Source: Anaerosoma sp034007245 (lineage in GTDB: Bacteria; Actinomycetota; Coriobacteriia; Anaerosomatales; Anaerosomataceae). From it: DNA of 19,506 bases. Both the position numbers and the translations under genes were made by a program. How positions within the stretch are numbered: the first letter of the stretch is position 1; every line of letters starts with the position of its first letter. The notes beneath the pieces were generated by a model that did no database searches, had not been told where the DNA came from, and saw only the letters and a list, made by a program, of their open reading frames with translations. Below are positions 7,545 to 14,533 of the stretch, piece after piece. The stretch is taken from assembly GCA_034007245.1 (NCBI GenBank), contig JAVERH010000026.1:1-19506 (forward strand), given 5' to 3'.

Positions 7545-8293
7545 AGAGGCCCCTCAGCCGCCCGGTCGGCTACGTTGTCGCGGTACTCGCGCTGCTGCTC
7601 GGATGGGAGTTTCTCTCGCTCGCGCTTGCCTCCCCCGCGCTTCCGGGGCCGCTCGAGGCGCTGCCCGCGTTTGCCACACACCTGTCCGAACTGATCGGTC
7701 ATGCGGCACTTTCGCTCTGGCGTGTGAGTATTTCGATGGTGATAGGTGCGGCACTCGCAGTGCCACTCGGGCTGGCGATCGGCCGCTCGGCCCGCGCAGA
7801 CAGTGTCTTCGCTCCGCTCATGTTCCTTACGTATCCGGTGCCCAAGGTCGTGTTCCTACCGGTGCTGCTCGTGATCTTCGGGCTGGGTAACGTATCCAAG
7901 ATCGTCCTTATCGCGACGATCGTCTTCTTCCAGATACTGCTCACCGCGCGTGATGCCGCACATGCGGTGCCCGAAGGTGCTGTGCTGTCGGTTCGCTCAC
8001 TCGGGGCTAACAGGCTCGATATCGCCCGGCACGTGGTCTTCCCGGCGGCGCTTCCGGACATCTTCACCGCGCTGCGCATCAGTACCGGGACGGCGGTGGC
8101 GGTGCTCTTCCTCGCGGAGTCCATCGCCGGTACCGACGGTCTGGGATGGTTCATCATGGATGCGTGGGGCCGCATCGGATACCCACGGATGTTCGCGGGC
8201 ATACTGGCTATGGCGTTCTCGGGAGTGCTGCTCTACGAGGTGATCGAGTTGGCTGAGCGGCTTTCTACCCGCTGGCGTCGCTCGGCTCGTTAG
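7541..8293 (+). CDS. ABC transporter permease (BPD_transp_1 family)
   Basis: A 250-residue inner-membrane permease with about six hydrophobic segments (first near 11-32, then about 63-82, 90-112, 119-137, 183-200 and 216-233). The EAA-like cytoplasmic loop that docks to the ATPase is SLGANRLDIARHVVFPAALP (about 153-172). GTG 7541 overlaps the ATPase stop by 4 bases. Together with the two genes upstream it forms a complete importer: binding lipoprotein, ATPase and permease, the permease presumably as a homodimer. Its stop overlaps the stop of menA, which runs towards it. Confidence 0.92.
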   Translation: MKRPLSRPVGYVVAVLALLLGWEFLSLALASPALPGPLEALPAFATHLSELIGHAALSLWRVSISMVIGAALAVPLGLAIGRSARADSVFAPLMFLTYPVPKVVFLPVLLVIFGLGNVSKIVLIATIVFFQILLTARDAAHAVPEGAVLSVRSLGANRLDIARHVVFPAALPDIFTALRISTGTAVAVLFLAESIAGTDGLGWFIMDAWGRIGYPRMFAGILAMAFSGVLLYEVIELAERLSTRWRRSAR

Positions 8294-8308
8294 TGTGCCA
8301 GCACTAAC
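8289..8308. terminator. Symmetric hairpin over the convergent permease/menA stops
   Basis: GTTAGTG (8289-8295) and CACTAAC (8302-8308) form a perfect 7-bp stem with a 6-base loop. It covers the stop codons of both convergent genes, which overlap by 3 bases. It could serve as a two-way terminator, but no T-run follows on either strand. Confidence 0.35.
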
Positions 8309-9216
8309 CCGAATGCGAAGAGCATGCTGAATACGAGCGCCGTCTGTCCGGTGAGCGCAAGTGCGCCGTTCAGTGGTCTGCCGGTCTGCGTGAAGACCAG
8401 CTTGGTCGCACGCCAGGCCATCGGTGTCGAGAGCGCGACAGCAAGCGTCGCCGTCGGTAGTACACCGGCGATCACCACGCCCGCGATGATGAGATAGGCT
8501 CCCACCAGGCAAGCAGCGTACTCGGCCTTGGTGGCGCGCACTCCGATGCGGACGGCGACGGTGTGCTTGCCAGCCGCGCGGTCCTGCTCGATGTCGCGCA
8601 GGTTGTTGACCACGAGGATCGCTGTGATGATCAGTCCCGGTGGTACCGCCATGAGCCACACGAGTGGCGTCGTGGCGCCGACCTGCACCCAGTAGGTGCC
8701 CACCACTGCGGTGAGTCCGAAGAACAGGAAGACGAACACCTCGCCCAGACCGTGGTAGCCGAGCGGATAAGGGCCGCCGGTGTACGCCACGGCAGCGATG
8801 ATCGCAGCGACGCCGATCGCGAGCACGAGTGGGCCGCGCACCCACGTGAGGTAGAGACCGATCAGTAGCGCGAGACCAAGGGCCACCTTCATGCCGGTCT
8901 TCACCTGGCTGCGTGAGAGCAGACCGGTGTGGGTGACGCGGGTGGGTCCGAGCCGGTCGGCGGTGTCTGCGCCACGCTCATCGTCGTAGACGTCGTTGGC
9001 GAGGTTGCTGCCGATCTGCAGGAGGAGTGCGATCGCCAGTGCGGCGAGCGCCGGACCGGGCGCGAAGCTGTCGTCGAAGAAGGCGAGAGCCGTGCCGACG
9101 ATCACGCTCGATGCTGCGGCTGGAAGTGTTTTAGGACGGATCGCAAGCAGCCATGTCCTAAGTGGGCCGGGTGCTGCGACCAGCGTCTTACTGGCGGTCT
9201 GCTGCTCCATCATCAT
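8290..9216 (-). CDS. menA: 1,4-dihydroxy-2-naphthoate prenyltransferase
   Basis: A 308-residue UbiA-superfamily membrane enzyme that attaches the polyprenyl tail to 1,4-dihydroxy-2-naphthoate, giving demethylmenaquinone. The first aspartate-rich motif is NLANDVYDDERGAD (71-84) and the second is NNLRDIEQD (204-212), followed by AAGKHTVAVRIG; these bind the prenyl diphosphate through magnesium. About eight or nine hydrophobic helices fill the rest. Three ATG codons in a row (9216, 9213, 9210) make the exact start uncertain, and no clear ribosome site precedes them; upstream in-frame codons extend into the T-box promoter region and are unlikely. No other menaquinone gene is visible. The symbol rests on similarity to MenA rather than UbiA. 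Confidence 0.87.
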   Translation of the reverse strand: MMMEQQTASKTLVAAPGPLRTWLLAIRPKTLPAAASSVIVGTALAFFDDSFAPGPALAALAIALLLQIGSNLANDVYDDERGADTADRLGPTRVTHTGLLSRSQVKTGMKVALGLALLIGLYLTWVRGPLVLAIGVAAIIAAVAYTGGPYPLGYHGLGEVFVFLFFGLTAVVGTYWVQVGATTPLVWLMAVPPGLIITAILVVNNLRDIEQDRAAGKHTVAVRIGVRATKAEYAACLVGAYLIIAGVVIAGVLPTATLAVALSTPMAWRATKLVFTQTGRPLNGALALTGQTALVFSMLFAFGLVLAH

Positions 9217-9243
9217 CCGTTCGTAGGGTCCACGGTCGTGTGC

Positions 9244-9249
9244 ATGATA
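9244..9249 (-). promoter_or_regulatory. Candidate -10 element for menA
   Basis: On the minus strand TATCAT lies about 28 bases upstream of the menA ATG and would give a transcript leader of roughly 20 bases. No good -35 hexamer is visible. Confidence 0.25.
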
Positions 9250-9284
9250 CCGCGTGATGACCGAGCCGGCCTCAGGATCCGCCC

Positions 9285-9314
9285 TTGCGTTCTTGTTGTC
9301 GACCCTGTTAAAGT
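9285..9314 (+). promoter_or_regulatory. Candidate promoter of the T-box/trpB operon
   Basis: An extended -10, TG-T-TAAAGT (hexamer 9309-9314), has TTGCGT (9285-9290) 18 bases upstream as a partial -35. Transcription would begin near 9321, just before the T-box Stem I. It diverges from the menA promoter. Confidence 0.35.
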
Positions 9315-9329
9315 GCGGTTCAATCACAT

Positions 9330-9615
9330 AGAGCGCCTGTGATGGGGAGTAGTACTCCGATCAGCAAAGCCTAGAGAGTCGGGGATGGTGGAAACCCGAC
9401 GAGAGCGATCGGCAGGAATGGACCCTTGAGGCTCCGGAGCAACAGCGAGCGTGCTCAGTAGTTCCGGCGGATGCCCACCGATACAGGGGACCGGGTATCA
9501 AGACCGAACGTGGTCAGCGTACTGCAGGACGAGTGGCCGATGCCGGAAGGCATCGGCAACAAGGGTGGCACCGCGGGAGCAGAGCTCTCGTCCCTTTGAG
9601 GACGAGGGCTTTTTT
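9330..9615 (+). ncRNA. T-box riboswitch, tRNA-Trp specific, transcription attenuation type
   Basis: A complete T-box leader upstream of two trpB genes. The conserved T-box sequence AAGGGTGGCACCGCGG is at 9561-9576; its TGGC bulge (9566-9569) complements the GCCA end expected for bacterial tRNA-Trp, whose discriminator base is G. Stem I has a distal stem GTCGGG/CCCGAC (9378-9400) containing the GGTGGAAAC loop, and a lower helix AGCCT/AGGCT (9368-9372 with 9429-9433). The specifier loop reads GAATGGACC, with the codon TGG (Trp) at 9419-9421. A perfect GCCGATGCC/GGCATCGGC hairpin (9536-9557) corresponds to Stem III. AAGGG (9561-9565) can pair with CCCTT (9592-9596), excluding the terminator. Uncharged tRNA-Trp should therefore switch on trpB2-trpB1. 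Confidence 0.95.
9583..9615 (+). terminator. Intrinsic terminator of the Trp T-box
   Basis: A GC-rich stem (left arm about 9583-9593, right arm 9600-9610, loop CTTTGA 9594-9599) runs straight into six T residues (9610-9615). Part of its left arm is shared with the antiterminator, giving the on/off switch. Confidence 0.92.
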
Positions 9616-9646
9616 GTATTCCGGCAGTGCCGAGAGGAGCTAGGCG

Positions 9647-9796
9647 ATGTGTAGCGTGCATCTCATGGAGACGCAGGAGCGTGCCAGTAGGGCGCGGACG
9701 ATCGGGTGTCGGGCAGGGCGGCGATGGCGTCAGGTCATCGGTTCTCACACGTTCATCCGAGTCGTTCATCCACACCCGAAAGGAACACGATCATGA
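9647..9796 (+). CDS. Possible 49-residue basic peptide coupled to trpB2
   Basis: Between the T-box terminator and trpB2 an ATG at 9647 has AGAGGAG (9632-9638) 8 bases upstream and opens a 49-codon frame. It ends in TGA at 9794-9796, overlapping the trpB2 start as ATGA. The peptide is arginine-rich (CRAGRRWRQ in the middle), contains one Trp, and matches no family I recognise. The good ribosome site and exact overlap favour real translation, perhaps to couple ribosomes onto trpB2; on the other hand trpB2 has its own AAAGGA, and the composition is unlike a folded protein. It may be a chance frame. Confidence 0.3.
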   Translation: MCSVHLMETQERASRARTIGCRAGRRWRQVIGSHTFIRVVHPHPKGTRS

Positions 9797-11133
9797 GTGA
9801 GAAGACCCGCTATCTGCTCGACGAGAACGATATGCCTACAGCCTGGTACAACGTGCAGGCGGACCTACCCGAACCACTCGCGCCGTCGCTGGACGCTGAA
9901 GGTAATCCGATGGGCCCAGAGCAACTGTCGGTGCTCTTTGCTACGGAGTGCATCAAGCAGGAGGTCAGTCAGGAGCGATACATCGATATCCCCGGTGCGG
10001 TCATCGACAGGCTCAAAGCGTATCGGCCGTCTCCGCTACATCGCGCGTTGGCGCTCGAGCGTGCGCTCGATCTTCCGTCCGGCGTGAAGATATTCTACAA
10101 GTATGAAGGCGTCTCTCCTGCTGGCTCCCACAAACTCAATACCGCGCTGCCACAGGCGTACTACAACAAGGCCGAAGGTATCGATAAGCTTGCCACCGAG
10201 ACCGGGGCAGGGCAGTGGGGGTCTGCGTTGGCAATGGCCGGTGTGATGTTCGGCATAGACGTCGAGGTCTTCATGGTCCGTGTCTCGTACGACCAGAAGC
10301 CGTACCGTAAGGCTCTCATGGAGACCTACGGTGGGCGCGTTCACTCGTCGCCGACGATGCTCACCGAGTCTGGTCGGCACGTGCTTGCCATCGATCCCGA
10401 GTCGACCGGTTCGCTCGGCATAGCGATCTCGGAGGCAGTGGAGGTCGCTGCAAAGGATCCGGGTACGCACTACTCGCTCGGCAGTGTGCTCAACCATGTG
10501 TGCGTCCACCAGTCGGTCATCGGTCTGGAGGCCATCAAGCAGATGGAGATGGCCGAAGCCGAGCCGGATGTCGTGATCGGCTGCATCGGCGGTGGCAGTA
10601 ACTTCGCCGGTATCGCGTTCCCGTACTACCATCGTCGTTTGAACGGGCTGTCAAAGGCACGTCTGCTTGCCGTCGAGCCGACTGCATGCCCGACGCTCAC
10701 CGCGGGCGAGTACCGGTACGACTTCGGTGACGAGGCGAAGCTCACACCACAGATGATGATGTACACACTCGGCCACGACTTCGTCCCTGCAGGGATCCAC
10801 GCGGGTGGGCTTCGCTACCACGGTGACTCTCCGCTCGTTTCCGCGCTCGTTGCATCAGGAGATGTCGAGGCGATCGCGGTACACCAGACGGCATGCTTTG
10901 CAGCGGCCATCCAGTTCGCGCGGACCGAGATGATCCTGCCGGCGCCTGAGAGCAGCCATGCGATTCTCGCGGCGGTAAACGAAGCACTTGAAGCCAAGGA
11001 GGCGGGAGAGGATAGGACGATCCTGTTCAACCTCTCCGGCCACGGACACTTCGATCTCACTGCGTACGAGAACTACATGAGCGGTGGGCTGGTGGACTAC
11101 GATTTTGCTGCAGGAACGATGCTCAAGGGTTAA
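9793..11133 (+). CDS. trpB: Tryptophan synthase beta chain, TrpB2 type
   Basis: A 446-residue PLP enzyme of the TrpB2 (TrpB-like) group, which makes Trp from indole and serine, or in some members phosphoserine, without needing TrpA. Group signs are the long N-terminus with DENDMPTAWYNVQADLPEPL and the long insert before the PLP site. The PLP lysine is Lys114 in GSHKLNT, the catalytic glutamate is in TETGAGQWG, and GGGSN (266-270) binds the PLP phosphate. ATG 9793 has AAAGGA at 9779-9784; the open frame further upstream lacks family similarity. It is under the Trp T-box and is followed 44 bases later by a second, TrpB1-type gene. Confidence 0.95.
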   Translation: MSEKTRYLLDENDMPTAWYNVQADLPEPLAPSLDAEGNPMGPEQLSVLFATECIKQEVSQERYIDIPGAVIDRLKAYRPSPLHRALALERALDLPSGVKIFYKYEGVSPAGSHKLNTALPQAYYNKAEGIDKLATETGAGQWGSALAMAGVMFGIDVEVFMVRVSYDQKPYRKALMETYGGRVHSSPTMLTESGRHVLAIDPESTGSLGIAISEAVEVAAKDPGTHYSLGSVLNHVCVHQSVIGLEAIKQMEMAEAEPDVVIGCIGGGSNFAGIAFPYYHRRLNGLSKARLLAVEPTACPTLTAGEYRYDFGDEAKLTPQMMMYTLGHDFVPAGIHAGGLRYHGDSPLVSALVASGDVEAIAVHQTACFAAAIQFARTEMILPAPESSHAILAAVNEALEAKEAGEDRTILFNLSGHGHFDLTAYENYMSGGLVDYDFAAGTMLKG

Positions 11134-11177
11134 GTGAGCCAGTGCCCGATGCCTTACCTGATGATCTGGAGGATCGT

Positions 11178-12416
11178 ATGAAAGACGTATTGCTTCCATC
11201 GGCTGCTATGGCATACGCGACGCCCGACGCGAAAGGCTTCTTCGGCCCGTACGGTGGGACGTTCGTGCCCGAGACCGTGGCTCCCGTGCTCGCGGAGCTT
11301 GCAGATGTGTATGAGGCTGCGATCCGCGATAGCACGTTCATGGATGAGTTGCGGTACCTGCTGAAAGACTACGTTGGTCGACCATCGCCACTGTACCGGG
11401 CCGACCGTCTGGCTGAGGCGGTAGGTCTTGGCACCGTCTATCTCAAGCGTGAAGACCTCAACCATACCGGAGCACACAAGATCAACAACACCCTCGGTCA
11501 GTGCTTACTGGCACGGCGGATGGGCAAGAAGCGCGTGATCGCCGAGACCGGTGCGGGACAGCACGGGGTCGCGACCGCCACCACCGCTGCGCTCATGGGG
11601 ATGGAATGCGTCGTCTTCATGGGCACCGAGGACATTCGCAGACAGGCACTGAACGTCTACAAGATGCGCTTGCTTGGAGCTGAGGTCGTCCCGGTCGAAG
11701 ATGGTTCGGGTACGCTTGCTGATGCCGTCACGGCGGCGCTTCGCCACTGGGTCGACTGCGTCGACGACACGTTCTACGTCATCGGATCGGCAGTGGGGCC
11801 GCATCCGTATCCGCTGATGGTGCGGGACTTCCAGAGCGTGATCGGTGTAGAGGTCCTCGGGCAGCTCGATGAGAAAGCGGTCGAGTCGGTGGATGCGGTC
11901 ATCGCATGCATCGGCGGTGGCAGTAACGCCATCGGCACGTTCTATCCGTTCCTTCGTGATATTCCGGCCGACCGCAGGCCGCTGCTGATCGGTGCCGAGG
12001 CGGCTGGCCTAGGATTGGAGACTGGCCGTCACGGTGCCGCGCTTACAAAGGGCACACCGGGCGTGCTGCACGGCTTCTACAGCTATCTGTTGCAGGACGA
12101 ATCAGGCCATGCTCTAGAGGCGTACTCGATCTCTGCGGGGCTCGACTATCCTGGTGTGGGCCCGGAGCATAGCTATCTCAAGGACGAGGGTTTGGTGCGC
12201 TACGAGACCGTTACGGATGCCGAAGCGCTGGAAGCGTTCGCGCTGCTTACGCGTGTCGAGGGCATCATTCCGGCGATCGAGTCGTCGCACGCGCTCGCGA
12301 TCCTGCCACGCATCGCCGGGGAGCTTGGGCCGGACGCCACAGTGGTCGTCACCGTCTCGGGCCGCGGTGACAAGGATATGGATATCGTTCGGGAGGCTGG
12401 TCTCGGCGCCGGATAG
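11178..12416 (+). CDS. trpB: Tryptophan synthase beta chain, TrpB1 type
   Basis: A 412-residue classical TrpB. It begins with FFGPYGGTFVPETV near residue 21, has the PLP lysine Lys101 in HTGAHKINN, the catalytic Glu123 in AETGAGQHG, and GGGSN (246-250) for PLP phosphate. In the family this enzyme normally works as an alpha2beta2 complex with TrpA, which makes the indole; no trpA is present downstream, where a convergent gene follows. ATG 11178 is chosen because GGAGG (11168-11172) lies 5 bases before it; GTG 11142 would add 12 unlike residues. It shares the T-box transcript with the TrpB2-type gene. Confidence 0.95.
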   Translation: MKDVLLPSAAMAYATPDAKGFFGPYGGTFVPETVAPVLAELADVYEAAIRDSTFMDELRYLLKDYVGRPSPLYRADRLAEAVGLGTVYLKREDLNHTGAHKINNTLGQCLLARRMGKKRVIAETGAGQHGVATATTAALMGMECVVFMGTEDIRRQALNVYKMRLLGAEVVPVEDGSGTLADAVTAALRHWVDCVDDTFYVIGSAVGPHPYPLMVRDFQSVIGVEVLGQLDEKAVESVDAVIACIGGGSNAIGTFYPFLRDIPADRRPLLIGAEAAGLGLETGRHGAALTKGTPGVLHGFYSYLLQDESGHALEAYSISAGLDYPGVGPEHSYLKDEGLVRYETVTDAEALEAFALLTRVEGIIPAIESSHALAILPRIAGELGPDATVVVTVSGRGDKDMDIVREAGLGAG

Positions 12417-12457
12417 TACCGCGGACAGGAAGCTGTCACTGCTGTTCGGCGCCGAGA
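12401..12457. terminator. Long inverted repeat between convergent trpB and thioredoxin genes
   Basis: TCTCGGCGCCG (12401-12411) and CGGCGCCGAGA (12447-12457) are perfect 11-base complements. Inside them GACAG/CTGTC (12424-12437) forms a second small hairpin. The structure lies between two convergent genes, with its left arm in the last codons of trpB, and has no T-run. A two-way terminator is the simplest reading. Confidence 0.45.
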
Positions 12458-12464
12458 GGTGTCG

Positions 12465-12866
12465 CTATTCCAGCCTGTCGAGTTCGGTTTTGAGACCGTC
12501 CTCGGAGGTCTCACCGATAACGGTGTTGGCCAGGCTGCCGTCGCTGTTGACGAACACGAACGTCGGGACGAACTGCACGCCGTACTGCTGGGCGAGCTGG
12601 TTGCCGACTTCGCTCGTCTCGACGTTGTACATCCGGATAGCGACCGTGTCCTCGTACTGAGGTTTGAGCCCATTCACGATGGGCGCCATCTTGGTGCAGC
12701 TGGGTCAACTGGTGGTGTAGAACTCGTACATCGCCGGCATACCCTCGGGGATGGGGCTTTCGTCCGGCTCAAGGTCGGCGCTGCCTCCGCCTGTCGCGCA
12801 TCCGGCCAGCGATGCGAGTAGGGCAAGTGCGAGTGCGAGGACCGTGATTCGTGCGAAGGGGCGCAT
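12465..12866 (-). CDS. Thioredoxin-fold lipoprotein with probable selenocysteine (UxxC active site)
   Basis: Read on the minus strand from ATG 12866-12864 to TAG 12465-12467, this is a 133-codon gene with one in-frame TGA at 12705-12707 (codon 54). Upstream: a signal peptide with the lipobox LAGC (Cys23). Across the TGA the protein reads EFYTTS-TGA-PSCTKMAPIV, the thioredoxin active site with TGA in place of the first CxxC cysteine and Cys57 as the second. Downstream: a normal thioredoxin half with the cis-proline motif FVPTFVFVN. Selenocysteine is therefore the likely residue. A hairpin 20 bases after the TGA fits a bacterial SECIS. AGGAG lies 5 bases before the start and a -10-like TACACT at 12896-12901. 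It is predicted to be membrane-anchored outside the cytoplasm and to act in thiol redox. A nonsense mutation or sequencing error is the alternative. Without readthrough only a fragment from Met60 would be called. Confidence 0.85.
12668..12684 (-). promoter_or_regulatory. Candidate bacterial SECIS hairpin
   Basis: In the mRNA sense (minus strand) GCCCAT and ATGGGC form a perfect 6-bp stem around the loop CGTGA. The loop begins 27 bases after the TGA codon and has G as its second base, in line with the general pattern described for bacterial SECIS elements. It lies inside the coding sequence, as bacterial SECIS must. Confidence 0.55.
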
Positions 12867-12915
12867 GGAGACTCCTCTCGTTGGCGTTCCGGTCCAGTGT
12901 ACCGCGCTTCAGTGG

Positions 12916-12924
12916 TGGTAGACT
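12916..12924 (+). promoter_or_regulatory. Extended -10 promoter for leaderless nadE
   Basis: TGG-TAGACT places the -10 hexamer at 12919-12924, with exactly 6 bases between it and the nadE ATG at 12931. Transcription would start at or next to the ATG. No ribosome site precedes the ATG. This arrangement is common for leaderless genes in actinobacteria. A back-to-back -10 for the minus-strand gene lies at 12896-12901. Confidence 0.45.
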
Positions 12925-12930
12925 CATCGC

Positions 12931-14532
12931 ATGCGAATCGCGCTTGCACAGATCGACGTAACGGTGGGGGATATCGACGGCAACCTCGAGCGCTGTCTCG
13001 GTGCCGTCGCATCCGCCGATGGAGCCGATCTTGTGCTCCTGCCCGAACTCGCGCTCACCGGCTATCCGCCGGAAGACCTTCTTGTGCGTGCCGGCTTCGT
13101 CGAGCATGCCGAGGAGGCCTTGAGGCGGTTCGCGGAGCGGTCGGCTCGTCCGGCTGTCATCGGCTTCGTCGAGCGTGGCGAAGCCGGTCTCCACAACGCC
13201 GCAGCCTATGTCGCCGACGGTGCAGTCTGCGCCGTCTACCACAAACGGCTGCTGCCCAACTATGGCGTCTTCGATGAAGAGCGGTATTTCGAACCCGGTG
13301 TCGCTGACGTGATCGTCACGATCGGCGGGGTACCGTGTGCTCTTACCATCTGCGAGGACATCTGGTACCCGGAGACGGTCTCGCGGCTCGCCGCGTCCGG
13401 CGTACGCGTTGTGCTCAACCTGTCTGCATCGCCGTACCATCGGGGTAAGGGTGGGGAGCGCGAAGCGATGCTTCGGGAGCACGCCGTCAACAGCGGCGTA
13501 TGGGTCGCCTACTGTAATCTCGTGGGCGGGCAGGATGAGCTCGTCTTTGACGGTCGCTCGATGGTGGTCGCCCCGGATGGGACGCTCGTCTCACGAGCCG
13601 GGGCGTTTGCGGAAGACATCGTATTCGCCGGGCTGGGGACGGGGGAAGCTTCGGCCGCCGCACCGGTCGGCTCGATCGCAGCGACTCCGGAGGGTCCGGA
13701 GGAGCTCTATCGCGCGCTTACTCTCGGCTTGGAGGACTACTGCCGCAAGAACGGTTTCAGCGATGTGGTGCTCGGTCTTTCCGGTGGTATCGACTCGGCA
13801 CTCGTAGCCGCGCTTGCGACCGATGCACTCGGCCCGGCGCACGTCCACGGGGTGCTCATGCCCGGCGTGTACTCGAGCGCGGGTAGCGTGGAGGATGCGC
13901 ATGCACTCGCGGTCGCCTTGGGTATCGCCACTCACACACTGCCGATCGGTGAACCGCTTGATGCATTCCTAGAGACGCTCGAGCCTGCGGCAGGCGACCT
14001 CAAGGGCACGCTTTCCGAGGAGAACCTGCAGGCCCGTGTCCGAGGGACGCTACTCATGGCGCTCTCCAACTCGTACGAATGGTTGGTGCTCGCGACCGGC
14101 AATAAGAGCGAACTCGCGGTTGGATACTCGACGCTTTATGGCGACATGGCGGGCGGCTATGCGCCGATCAAGGACGTCCTCAAGACCAGTGTCTACGAAC
14201 TCGCACGTTGGCGAAACCGGCATGGCGAGGTCATACCTCACGCCACGATCGAGAAGCCTCCCTCGGCCGAGCTGCGCCCCGATCAGACCGATCAGGACAG
14301 CCTCCCTCCCTACGACATCCTCGATGCCATCCTGCTCGGTTACATCGAGCAGGACTGTGGTATCGCAGGTCTGCTCGCCGATGGTCATGATGCCGTCACG
14401 GTGGAACGCGTGGTGCGCATGGTGGACGCTGCCGAGTACAAGCGACGCCAGGCTGCGCCGGGAACTCGCGTGACTGCCAAGGCGTTCGGACGCGATCGCC
14501 GAATGCCGATGACCAATGCATACCGGGGCTGA
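12931..14532 (+). CDS. nadE: Glutamine-dependent NAD+ synthetase
   Basis: A 533-residue two-domain enzyme that amidates deamido-NAD to NAD using glutamine and ATP. The N-terminal nitrilase-type glutaminase domain shows its triad: Glu39 in LLPELALTGYPPEDLL, Lys105 in YHKRLLPNYGVFDE, and Cys141 in ICEDIWYP. The C-terminal synthetase domain has the pyrophosphate loop SGGIDS (284-289), later ATGNKSE and GDMAGGYAPIKDVLK. Both domains are intact and the length fits the shorter bacterial form. ATG 12931 has no ribosome site and is probably leaderless. The gene is divergent from the selenoprotein gene and followed within 1 base of its stop by a GNAT gene. Confidence 0.96.
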   Translation: MRIALAQIDVTVGDIDGNLERCLGAVASADGADLVLLPELALTGYPPEDLLVRAGFVEHAEEALRRFAERSARPAVIGFVERGEAGLHNAAAYVADGAVCAVYHKRLLPNYGVFDEERYFEPGVADVIVTIGGVPCALTICEDIWYPETVSRLAASGVRVVLNLSASPYHRGKGGEREAMLREHAVNSGVWVAYCNLVGGQDELVFDGRSMVVAPDGTLVSRAGAFAEDIVFAGLGTGEASAAAPVGSIAATPEGPEELYRALTLGLEDYCRKNGFSDVVLGLSGGIDSALVAALATDALGPAHVHGVLMPGVYSSAGSVEDAHALAVALGIATHTLPIGEPLDAFLETLEPAAGDLKGTLSEENLQARVRGTLLMALSNSYEWLVLATGNKSELAVGYSTLYGDMAGGYAPIKDVLKTSVYELARWRNRHGEVIPHATIEKPPSAELRPDQTDQDSLPPYDILDAILLGYIEQDCGIAGLLADGHDAVTVERVVRMVDAAEYKRRQAAPGTRVTAKAFGRDRRMPMTNAYRG

Positions 14533-14533
14533 G

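Noticed and set aside
10580..11930. An identical 21-base stretch (coding for CIGGGSN) in both trpB genes, which might look like a repeat.
   Set aside because: It is the PLP-phosphate loop common to both paralogues and is explained by protein conservation.
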